Made by a program: the position numbers and the translations under genes
Assembly: GCF_000014865.1 (NCBI RefSeq)
Contig: NC_008576.1
Coordinates: 1,517,501-1,581,500 of the forward strand
Origin: Magnetococcus marinus MC-1
GTDB taxonomy: Bacteria > Pseudomonadota > Magnetococcia > Magnetococcales > Magnetococcaceae
DNA: 64,000 nt
Direction: 5' to 3'
The notes under the pieces: model-generated
Seen by the model: the letters and a program-made list of their open reading frames with translations, nothing else
What the model was told of the DNA's origin: nothing
Database searches by the model: none
Part shown: in pieces, positions 1-8,386 of the stretch
Layout: the number at the start of each line of letters is the position of its first letter
Numbering within the stretch: position 1 is the first letter of the stretch

Positions 1-697
1 CGCCCTGCTTGGTGCGCATGCGAAACTCGGCTCGATAGGGCTCCTCTGGCGTGGTAAAATGGCGCTCTAAACAGGCCAATGCCGATTCAAAATCATCTGG
101 ATGAATAAGCGTCTTCCATGTGCTAAAATCTTGATTGACCTCATTTGTGGCATAGCCGAGCATGGTGATCCAACGGGGGCTATAGTAGACCTGGTTGCTG
201 AGTATATTCCAATCCCACAATCCTTCATTGGCACCTTCTAAAGCCAACTCCAAACGTTCTTGATTAAGGGTTAAATCCTGACGAAGCTGTTCAGATTCTC
301 TGTGAGCATTGTAAAGATTAAGAAAAATGGCAACTTTGGCATTTAATATGCGGTCATCAATAGGCTTTTCAATATAGTCGATAGCCCCCGCTTGATACCC
401 TTTAATACGGTGTGAATAGTCCTTATAAGCTGCCGTAATCAAAATGATCGGCACATTGCTGGTGCGGTCCAAGCCACTGGCCATGCGGCTGACCTCAAAA
501 CCATCCATACCGGGCATATCCACATCCAACAGCATCAACGCCAACTCATGTTCCAGCATAAGCCCCAAGGCTTCATTACCCGATTCGGCTTCAATCAATT
601 CGGCGTGGGTGTTTTTTAGTAATCGGCGCAGCGCCATTAAATTCGCAGGTTTGTCGTCTACGATTAATATTTTTGGCTTAGGGTGCGTTGCTCTCAT
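1..697 (-). CDS. Response regulator with PAS domain (partial, C-terminus outside window)
   Basis: At least 232 residues read from an ATG at 697 to the window edge. Residues 8-125 form a CheY-like receiver: KILIVDD near the start, phospho-acceptor Asp in LLLDVDMPG, a conserved Thr in ILITAA and Lys in YIEKPID. A linker with coiled-coil character follows, then a PAS domain (ELALEGANEGLWDW, then YYSPRW and HPDD typical of PAS/PAC). The output domain lies beyond position 1; a GGDEF or histidine kinase domain would be usual, but that is inference. Its start overlaps the stop of a possible 49-codon ORF by ATGA. Confidence 0.85.
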   Translation of the reverse strand, partial: MRATHPKPKILIVDDKPANLMALRRLLKNTHAELIEAESGNEALGLMLEHELALMLLDVDMPGMDGFEVSRMASGLDRTSNVPIILITAAYKDYSHRIKGYQAGAIDYIEKPIDDRILNAKVAIFLNLYNAHRESEQLRQDLTLNQERLELALEGANEGLWDWNILSNQVYYSPRWITMLGYATNEVNQDFSTWKTLIHPDDFESALACLERHFTTPEEPYRAEFRMRTKQG

Positions 698-843
698 AGA
701 GGGTTGCCTTGGGATGGCCCCTGTTGGGTTGATGGCCTGCACAAAGCGGGACGCACCCATCGTGTAAGAGACCCATGGGAGCCGTACTGCACAAGGCTGC
801 TGAAACCATGATCGGGCACGGTGCGATTGTATGGCTCATGCAT
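694..843 (-). CDS. Possible 49-aa leader ORF coupled to the response regulator
   Basis: An ATG at 843 preceded by AGAGAGGTAG opens a 49-codon frame that ends in TGA overlapping the response regulator ATG (ATGA). The peptide is polar, proline-rich and matches no family I recognise. The ribosome site and stop-start overlap are the only support. It could equally be untranslated 5' leader. Confidence 0.3.
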   Translation of the reverse strand: MHEPYNRTVPDHGFSSLVQYGSHGSLTRWVRPALCRPSTQQGPSQGNPL

Positions 844-1133
844 GATCACTACCTCTCTTAATAATCATATTTATATGGATCATAGCATAGCAAATGGAAC
901 GCCCTCTGCATAGAAGTTAGGCGGGTTTTTTTCAAGGAAATAGATAGGCGCACAGGGCCGGGCTAGTGGGGGTAGTGGCCAAAATGCAGCTTTGGCCGTG
1001 GTTTTTTTGTTCGTGTGTGTGGTGTGGGCTAAGCGAAATGCTAAGATACTAAATTCACATGGAAACCTAGACTAACGCGGCGAAACAGCCCGTACGATCT
1101 CTGCACCTTCACGAACATGGAAAGGATGATGGC
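844..1133. other. Intergenic region, divergent promoters expected
   Basis: No convincing gene. An AT-rich stretch at about 858-895 (TTAATAATCATATTTATATGG) is the likely promoter zone for the leftward response regulator. The rightward GNAT gene has AAAGGA at 1121 as its ribosome site. I see no strong paired -35/-10 boxes. Confidence 0.4.
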
Positions 1134-1601
1134 ATGTCCCTTGTCATTCGTTTAGCCACCCCTGAGGATTTACCGGCAATGGTGGCACTGCTACAGGTTC
1201 TGTTCGCGATTGAGGCAGATTTTCAAGCTGAGCCCGCACGGCAGCGACAGGGGTTGGCCCTGCTATTGGAGAGTCCCGGTGCCTCGCTATGGGTTGCCGA
1301 GCAGCAGGGGCAAGTAGTCGGGATGTGCAGCTTACAAAGTCTCTACTCCACTGCTGAGGGTGGTTTGGTTGGTTTGGTAGAGGATGTGGTGGTGGCCTCG
1401 GGCCATCAGGGGAAGGGCATCGGTGCCCGTTTACTCATGGCCTTGGAACAAGAGGCTCAAGCGCGGGCTATGGTACGTTTGCAACTTTTGGCAGATCGCA
1501 ACAACGTAGCAGCCTTGGGCTTTTATCAGCGTATGGGGTGGCAAGGAACCCAACTGCTTGCCCTTCGTAAAGGGTTGCCCAGTGGTCAGATTGACTCGTA
1601 A
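1134..1601 (+). CDS. GNAT family N-acetyltransferase
   Basis: 155 residues, a single GNAT domain. The acetyl-CoA pyrophosphate-binding loop is GHQGKGIGARLL (about 89-100), preceded by the strand VEDVVVA and followed by the C-terminal NVAALGFYQRMGW motif typical of RimI-like members. The family transfers an acetyl group from acetyl-CoA to an amine; the substrate cannot be read from sequence. The ATG at 1134 has AAAGGA 8 bp upstream. It stands alone, convergent with the CDGSH gene. Confidence 0.88.
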   Translation: MSLVIRLATPEDLPAMVALLQVLFAIEADFQAEPARQRQGLALLLESPGASLWVAEQQGQVVGMCSLQSLYSTAEGGLVGLVEDVVVASGHQGKGIGARLLMALEQEAQARAMVRLQLLADRNNVAALGFYQRMGWQGTQLLALRKGLPSGQIDS

Positions 1602-1673
1602 ATTCCGCTAAACAAATGGGTGTTATTAGGAAAAGGCCCGTGGTGTGGGGGCTGCTCAGCCTAGGTGTGGGCG

Positions 1674-1699
1674 GCCCCCCCCTTCTTTTTGAGGGGGGC
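1674..1699. terminator. Possible bidirectional terminator hairpin
   Basis: A GC-rich inverted repeat, CCCCCC (1677-1682) and GGGGGG (1693-1698), with loop TTCTTTTTGA, lies between the convergent GNAT and CDGSH genes. There is no strong T tract after the stem, so this is tentative. Confidence 0.4.
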
Positions 1700-1755
1700 T
1701 TAACTTAAGGGTCAACCGAATCGGGGAGAGCACCGCTGAGCTGTGGCTTTAGGCG

Positions 1756-1980
1756 CTAAAGCAGATCTTTGTGGGTGCTGTCGCAATAGGGGAAACTTCT
1801 GCTTTTACCGCATCGGCATACGGAGACTTGGTGCTCTTGGCTTAACTCAATGACGACCGGCATCATGCCGCTGCCTTTATGACTGCCATCACAATGGGGT
1901 TGCAGCTTGCTACGGCCACAACGACAAATGACATGCTGGCCCTCGGGTAGAATCGCCTCAATGGGGCTTGTGGGGTACAT
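1756..1980 (-). CDS. CDGSH iron-sulfur domain protein (two motifs)
   Basis: 74 residues with two consecutive iron-binding motifs: CRCGRSKLQPHCDGSH and CRCGKSRSFPYCDSTH. Each has the C-x-C-x2-S-x3-P-x-C-D-x2-H arrangement that binds a labile 2Fe-2S cluster through three Cys and one His, as in mitoNEET-type proteins; two tandem motifs resemble the CISD3/Miner2 class. The second has CDST in place of CDGS. The role is likely redox or cluster transfer. I start at 1980 because AAGGAG lies just upstream; an in-frame extension to 2040 lacks a site. Confidence 0.88.
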   Translation of the reverse strand: MYPTSPIEAILPEGQHVICRCGRSKLQPHCDGSHKGSGMMPVVIELSQEHQVSVCRCGKSRSFPYCDSTHKDLL

Positions 1981-2097
1981 GGCCACTCCTTTTGGTTGAA
2001 GCCGGGTGGTACGGGGAAGATCCCCCAGCGCGCCAGCCAAAAAGGCGAGAGGCCAACCGCTCTGATCACAGAGCCTTCCCCTCTTTTTGGTGACGGG

Positions 2098-3411
2098 CTA
2101 CTCTTTTGCTAGGCGTAGATCAACGCTCAACTTATGGGCGGTTAAGCCCTCGGAACCCGCCAGCGCCGAGGCGGCCGGACCGATGCTGGCGAACGACCTT
2201 GCCGTACAGCCAATGAGGCTGCTGCGCTTGATAAAATTATGCACCCCCAAGGGGCTCGAAAAACGGGCCGTACCATTGGTGGGCAGCACATGGTTGGGAC
2301 CTGCTACATAATCCCCAATAGGCTCTGGGGTGTGCCGCCCCATAAAAATTGCCCCCGCATGATCAATTTTGTGCATCAAAGTACGGGGATCTGCCACCGC
2401 CAGCTCCAGGTGCTCTGGTGCCACGCGAGAGGCGATTTTGGCACCCTCATCAAGATCTTTGACCACAATAATTCCACCGCGTTCCATGATGGATTGACGG
2501 GCGATTTGGCTGCGAGAAAGATGGCTAAGCTGCTCTGCAATGGCCAGCCGCACCTGCTCAGCAAAAGTGGCGTCATCCGTGACCAAAATCGACTGGGCAT
2601 CGCGATCATGTTCGGCTTGCGAGAGCAGGTCTGCCGCGATCCATTTGGGGTCGTTTTGGTTATCCGCAATGACCAAAATTTCAGAAGGACCGGCGATCAT
2701 ATCAATGCCCACCTGTCCATATACCTGTCGCTTGGCGGTGGCAACGTAGATGTTCCCAGGCCCTACAATCATATCCACGGCGGGTACCTGCTGGGTGCCA
2801 TAGGCCATGGCAGCTACGGCTTGGGCACCACCAATGCGAAAGATTTTATCCACACCCGCCAAGCGGGCCGCAGCCAAGATCGCCGGGTTTACTTGGTTGT
2901 CCGGGGTGGGGACCACCATAATTAACGTTTCGACGCCCGCCACCTTGGCAGGTATGGCATTCATTAAAACCGAGGAGGGGTAGCTGGCCAAACCACCTGG
3001 CACATAGAGCCCCGCCTTTTTAACCGCCTGTACCCGCTGCCCCAGCAGGGTGCCCGAGGCATCCATGAACTCTTGGATACCCATTTGGGGGAGCTGCCAG
3101 CTATGGAATTGGTAAATCCGCTGAGCCGCCAACTCCAACGCTTGATAAACGTCATGGGGCACCGTGGCTAAGGCATCCTCTAACTCAGCTTCAGAGAAGG
3201 CCATGCCTTCAGGGGTGAGGGTGATGCGGTCAAAACGCTGGGTATAATCAATAACAGCGCGATCTCCATGCTGGCGCACATCGGCGATAATCTGGGCGAC
3301 GCGGCGTTCAATGTCGGCCATGTCGCCTGCATTCCATGTAATCAAATCCATGAAACGGCGCTCAAAGTCGGCATCGCTGGTGTGCAGGGTGGTGATGGAG
3401 AGCTCAGTCAT
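2098..3411 (-). CDS. hisD: Histidinol dehydrogenase
   Basis: 437 residues, normal length. It catalyses the last two steps of histidine synthesis, histidinol to histidine, with two NAD+ and zinc. Visible landmarks are the glycine-rich GPGNIYV segment, GPSEILVIAD, the zinc-ligand segment LLSQAEHD, the catalytic RVAPEHLEL (Glu-His) and the C-terminal LTAHKLSVDLRL. An in-frame TTG at 3435 would add eight residues; I prefer the ATG at 3411 because the added sequence is unlike the family N-terminus. It lies 250 bp downstream of murA on the same strand; hisG is not between them. Confidence 0.96.
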   Translation of the reverse strand: MTELSITTLHTSDADFERRFMDLITWNAGDMADIERRVAQIIADVRQHGDRAVIDYTQRFDRITLTPEGMAFSEAELEDALATVPHDVYQALELAAQRIYQFHSWQLPQMGIQEFMDASGTLLGQRVQAVKKAGLYVPGGLASYPSSVLMNAIPAKVAGVETLIMVVPTPDNQVNPAILAAARLAGVDKIFRIGGAQAVAAMAYGTQQVPAVDMIVGPGNIYVATAKRQVYGQVGIDMIAGPSEILVIADNQNDPKWIAADLLSQAEHDRDAQSILVTDDATFAEQVRLAIAEQLSHLSRSQIARQSIMERGGIIVVKDLDEGAKIASRVAPEHLELAVADPRTLMHKIDHAGAIFMGRHTPEPIGDYVAGPNHVLPTNGTARFSSPLGVHNFIKRSSLIGCTARSFASIGPAASALAGSEGLTAHKLSVDLRLAKE

Positions 3412-3598
3412 GGGGGGCAAGCCTTTTTGTCGCAAACAGTTGGAACGTAGATTGGCTTATATTGTACGGAGGGGCGGGGGGATACACAAAAGAAAAATGG
3501 GTAATCCCCATCAAAGCAGGGGCGTAGCCGCTGTAAACAGGATGATTAAAGGGTGCAAAATGGCAGGCTTGGGGGTGCGGTAGTGCCGTGGGGCGAGG

Positions 3599-3624
3599 AA
3601 GCCCGGATCGTTGGATCCGGGCTT
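3599..3624. terminator. Hairpin between murA and hisD
   Basis: A perfect 11-bp inverted repeat AAGCCCGGATC / GATCCGGGCTT with a 4-nt loop sits 39 bp past the murA stop. It could end murA transcription, but no T run follows on the minus strand; on the plus strand TAGCTTTT follows. It may be an attenuating or RNA-stabilising hairpin. Confidence 0.5.
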
Positions 3625-3662
3625 TAGCTTTTGGGGGTTTGAACGATTTTTATGTGCAAACG

Positions 3663-5039
<1,377 letters not shown>

Positions 5040-5051
5040 TTAAATTTTTGA

Positions 5052-5078
5052 TTGTCAGTATAGGGTGTTGGTGATACT
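5052..5078 (+). promoter_or_regulatory. Candidate ssrA promoter
   Basis: TTGTCA (5052-5057, five of six to the -35 consensus) and GATACT (5073-5078, four of six to -10) are 15 bp apart, about 36 bp before the mature tmRNA 5' end. The spacing is short of ideal. A TAAAAT at 5080-5085 is an alternative -10. Confidence 0.4.
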
Positions 5079-5114
5079 CTAAAATATCCTGATAGCGTGT
5101 TTTCAGGCCTTTGT

Positions 5115-5480
5115 GGGGGTGAACTGGCTTCGACGGGGTGTGGAACGGTTAGCAAGGCGACTCGGAATGGTACCTACGTACAGGACCAAACTTTACAATT
5201 GCCAATGACGAGCACTACGCTCCGGCTTTTGCAGCTGCATAAAGTAGTTGTACAAAGCGGGGTCTGAACCCGGGCCCGGCAACAGAAGCTTTTAGCGGGG
5301 TTAAGCCGGAACTGTGTAGGCCGGTGTAAATCCAGGGACACCCAGTTCTCCGAGGTAACGGGGGCTATGTGGTCAGCCAGCCTGAGACGCCACAAAGCAG
5401 TAGGGTTGGCAAAATGGTCGTGATTCCTTCTAGCTTAATACATATTTCGGACCGGGGTTCGACTCCCCGCACCTCCACCA
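5115..5480 (+). ncRNA. ssrA: Transfer-messenger RNA (tmRNA)
   Basis: One-piece tmRNA of 366 nt. The 5' end GGGGGTG (5115-5121) pairs with CACCTCC before the encoded 3' ACCA (5477-5480), forming the alanine-type acceptor stem, and TTCGACTCCCCGC supplies the T arm. The tag reading frame starts at GCC 5201 and encodes ANDEHYAPAFAAA with TAA at 5240. It rescues stalled ribosomes with SmpB and marks nascent chains for ClpXP. tmRNA 3' ends are frequent integration targets; I found no second copy of this 3' end in the window. Confidence 0.97.
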
Positions 5481-5512
5481 ATCATCCCTCCAGGGGGGAA
5501 TAGCCCTGGTGA

Positions 5513-5538
5513 AAAACCGCCCTTTGAGGCGGTTTTTT
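5513..5538 (+). terminator. Rho-independent terminator of ssrA
   Basis: AACCGCC and GGCGGTT form a 7-bp stem around loop CTTTGA, followed by a run of T to 5538. It sits 33 nt after the CCA end. Confidence 0.88.
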
Positions 5539-5823
5539 CATGTCTGAATTCTTCAATAAATCAAATGGTTTGCGCTATGCGTGCCGTAATGGGGGAATTG
5601 CTCTCCTCTGGGCGCATTCTCGGAACGGTTCCCAAAATGGTTCTCTCTCTGGCCATGTTCTCTGTCAAAACTGGACCTCGGGCTTCGAGGTCCAAAAATT
5701 CTGGACCCGTAAAAGCCGTATTAAATCAATATTTAGAAGAAATTTCTAATAAAAGACGGTTCCGCCTAAATATCTGGTTGCCCGCCAGCAATTACAACAC
5801 AGAAAGAGGTCTGTAAAGCATCT
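5539..5823. other. Intergenic region, no supported gene
   Basis: Two overlapping short frames (69 and 83 codons, plus strand) lack ribosome sites and family resemblance. The main structure is a 9-bp hairpin, TGGACCTCG (5672-5680) and CGAGGTCCA (5686-5694) with a 5-nt loop, about 130 bp past the end of the leftward persulfide dioxygenase gene. It could end that operon; GTTTTGAC follows on the minus strand. Confidence 0.45.
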
Positions 5824-6558
5824 CTATTTCATCGGCTGACAGTATGCTTTGAGCTCTTCTGGAAGTGATTCGGGGCATACCCCACAGGCTTGGTTTCCAG
5901 GGACTGCAAAATCAATAAATTTTGGATAGGGAAGGTTCAACTCATTCATGATTTTGATAAAATCAGATTCTGACTTGCCGTTCCCAAGCCGTGGGTTCCT
6001 GGCTTTTTCCTGGCCAACACAAGAACACCATCGGCCGTTGTAATCATGCCCTGGGTAAACCAGTGTTTCATCAGGCAAGCTGAACAGCTTTTTGTGGATA
6101 GAGCGATATAGCAGCGCCGCATCTCCTCCTTGAAAATCGGTTCGCCCGCAACCATCTATGAGCAAAGCATCACCGGTAAAAACACGGTCGTTCACATGAT
6201 AGGCGTGATGACCTTCTGTATGTCCTGGCGTGAAAAGCGGATGCAATTTTATTGACCCAACTGCCAATGCAGTCCCTTCCTCCAACGGGTCATCCGTGCA
6301 ATTCAATCCATCAATCCGTGGATGAGCAATCCGACTTCCGACTTCCTGCTTCAGCGTTCTTGCCGAAGTGATGTGATCAGCATGGATGTGGGTATCCAGA
6401 GTGTGGGTCAACTTCAGCCCCAACTGCTTGATGACGCCAAGGTCGCGCTGCCATGTGGGCATTACCCCATCGATCAGCAACGCCTTGCCACTTTCTTCAC
6501 AGCCAAGAATATAGGTATACGTACTCGAAAGAGGTTCAAACAGTTGACGAAAAACCAT
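5824..6558 (-). CDS. ETHE1-like persulfide dioxygenase (metallo-beta-lactamase fold)
   Basis: 244 residues. Metal ligands are visible as THIHADH (His57, His59, Asp61, His62), GHTEGHH (His113), GDALLIDGCGRTDFQ (Asp130) and PGHDYNGR. The GCGRTDFQ segment and short C-terminal region separate ETHE1/Pdo enzymes from glyoxalase II. Such mononuclear iron enzymes oxidise glutathione persulfide to sulfite, detoxifying sulfide. An added Cys-rich tail (NQACGVCPESLPEE) is seen. It lies 106 bp downstream of the Kef-type antiporter on the same strand, so co-transcription is possible. Confidence 0.87.
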   Translation of the reverse strand: MVFRQLFEPLSSTYTYILGCEESGKALLIDGVMPTWQRDLGVIKQLGLKLTHTLDTHIHADHITSARTLKQEVGSRIAHPRIDGLNCTDDPLEEGTALAVGSIKLHPLFTPGHTEGHHAYHVNDRVFTGDALLIDGCGRTDFQGGDAALLYRSIHKKLFSLPDETLVYPGHDYNGRWCSCVGQEKARNPRLGNGKSESDFIKIMNELNLPYPKFIDFAVPGNQACGVCPESLPEELKAYCQPMK

Positions 6559-6664
6559 GATTACTCCAATTGGGATTCTTCTTGTAACGGCTCAAATCAT
6601 TGGCTGCCAGTCCGAGGAATATAGCCAAGCTGACATGTGACAGAGGAAAGATCTATCCGTGTCC

Positions 6665-8260
6665 TTATTGCTTCGTTTCAAGCAAATGAGTGGCAACACC
6701 TAAGCCAACTTCATTGTAGACGTTATAGACTTGGGTAATGCCATGTTCTTTCAATCTTGCTTCCTGATCAGGGTAGAGCGCAATAGCAACCAAAGAGCCC
6801 TGATAGCCGTGTTTGCGTAGATTATCCGCTACGATTATATTTGATTGCTGATTAGGCATGGATAATAAAACCGTTTTCACACCTTGGTGGCCATCAGTGA
6901 AAAGTGACCAGAATTCGGGATGGGATGCGTCCCCGACGACAACGTTTCGTCCAGCAGCTTTATTGCGCATCACCACGCTATGGTCAACATCGATGCCCAT
7001 TATCTTACTCTGCTCTTGTTTACTCATCTCATCATAAGCAGCCTGCCCCACCTTCCCCATCCCTAAGATCAAGAGATCATTTCCTGTGATAAAGATCTCT
7101 CTATCCTCTGGTAAACGTTCATCTCTTTCCCAACGCACCAACCATCCACGGATTTTTTCGTATAAGTCATCTGCATGGCTGTTTAAAGGGGAGGCGATAA
7201 GAAACGAAAAAGAGAGTGCTAAGGCAAGTATGGTCACCCACTCAGCGGGCAACCATCCCACATTCAGAGCAATGGCAGCGACGATTAAGCCAAACTCAGA
7301 GTAATTGGTTAAAATTGCGCTACTCTGTGTTGCTGATCTTGCTCGTAATTTTAAGCGGGTGAGGAGTAGGTAGAATAGAGCCCCTTTGATAGGCATAATA
7401 AGCAGGAGTATGAGAGCTGCTATGGCAGTTTCCCATGTGGGCAAGCCTGAAAGACCTATAGTGAGGAAAAAGCCGACTAAGAAAATCTCTTTGAATCCAA
7501 GGAGATTCTTGGAAAGCTCTCCTGCTTGGGGATGGTTTGCCAACAACACGCCAAAAACCAAAGCGCCAAGATCTCCCTTCATACCCACAAGTTCAAAGAC
7601 CGCTGCTCCTCCCAAAGCAGTGACAAATCCAAAAAGAGCCAGTAGTTCACGATGACCCGATTGAGAAAGAATATAGCCCAGCAGATGACGGCCAGGTATG
7701 AGTGCCAGCAGTAGCACAGCCCAAATGGATGGTACCTTGCCTGATGATGCAGCTAGAAAAATTACGGCTGCGATATCTTGAATAACCAAAATTCCAATGG
7801 AAACATGGGCATACTGAGCGCTCATCGCCCCGCGCCCTTCTAGGGTTTTGATGGCAAATACAGTGCTGGAAAATGAGAGAGCAAAGGCAACAATGAGAGC
7901 CTCTTCCCAACCCAAATCGGCGAATGTTTGAATAGCCGTTAGGCTGAGAAGAAGCAAAATCAATGTGGTTGCAATAACAATGATGCCCATGTGGGCTGTT
8001 GCAGTGCCCCAAATTTCAGTGCGGGCAAGTGATTTTAACTGCAACTTCAGCCCAATGGTAAACAGCAGCAAGGTCACACCGAGATCTGCAAGTTCATTCA
8101 GAAAAGAGTCGTTAGATACCCCCAGGATATTGAGCGCAAAACCAGCGGCCAAAAATCCCAGCATTGGAGCAAGATGGAGTTTTTTAAATATGAGGCCAAA
8201 AAAGAAAGCAACTGCAATCCAGGCAGGGTCTTGTATCTGAATTGATTCAAGGATATCCAT
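6665..8260 (-). CDS. Kef/CPA2-type cation:proton antiporter with RCK (TrkA-N) domain
   Basis: 531 residues. The N-terminal ~390 are a Na+/H+ exchanger-type membrane domain with about a dozen hydrophobic segments, and include FAFALSFSSTVFAIKTLE with the CPA2 signature. The C-terminus is a cytoplasmic Rossmann RCK_N domain beginning DLLILGMGKVGQAAYDEM and ending at the last residues, so the second regulatory half (RCK_C) is absent. Likely a K+/H+ or Na+/H+ antiporter in the inner membrane. ATG at 8260 with GGAGAA upstream is preferred over 8293. The IS66 insertion lies 126 bp upstream and may have cut or altered its promoter. Confidence 0.87.
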   Translation of the reverse strand: MDILESIQIQDPAWIAVAFFFGLIFKKLHLAPMLGFLAAGFALNILGVSNDSFLNELADLGVTLLLFTIGLKLQLKSLARTEIWGTATAHMGIIVIATTLILLLLSLTAIQTFADLGWEEALIVAFALSFSSTVFAIKTLEGRGAMSAQYAHVSIGILVIQDIAAVIFLAASSGKVPSIWAVLLLALIPGRHLLGYILSQSGHRELLALFGFVTALGGAAVFELVGMKGDLGALVFGVLLANHPQAGELSKNLLGFKEIFLVGFFLTIGLSGLPTWETAIAALILLLIMPIKGALFYLLLTRLKLRARSATQSSAILTNYSEFGLIVAAIALNVGWLPAEWVTILALALSFSFLIASPLNSHADDLYEKIRGWLVRWERDERLPEDREIFITGNDLLILGMGKVGQAAYDEMSKQEQSKIMGIDVDHSVVMRNKAAGRNVVVGDASHPEFWSLFTDGHQGVKTVLLSMPNQQSNIIVADNLRKHGYQGSLVAIALYPDQEARLKEHGITQVYNVYNEVGLGVATHLLETKQ

Positions 8261-8378
8261 CGTTATTCTCCAAACACCAACTTGAGCGTGCAAAGATATT
8301 GTTGGTCATTTTCCATCGTGAGCTGTAATCCGAATGCTAAGTTTAAGGGATGCAATTAATGGGATCGTTCTAGAGGGG

Positions 8379-8386
8379 GGTAGGTG
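8379..8386. repeat. Left target-site duplication of the IS66-family element
   Basis: GGTAGGTG directly abuts the left terminal repeat and is repeated exactly at 10354-10361. Confidence 0.93.

Noticed and set aside
5450-5480. tmRNA 3' end as attL of the prophage
   Set aside because: No second copy of the ssrA 3' end was seen in the window, and chromosomal-looking genes lie between ssrA and the recombinase. An att copy beyond 64,000 cannot be excluded.
5540-5816. Two short overlapping plus-strand frames after ssrA
   Set aside because: No ribosome site, no family, and they begin inside or just after the terminator.
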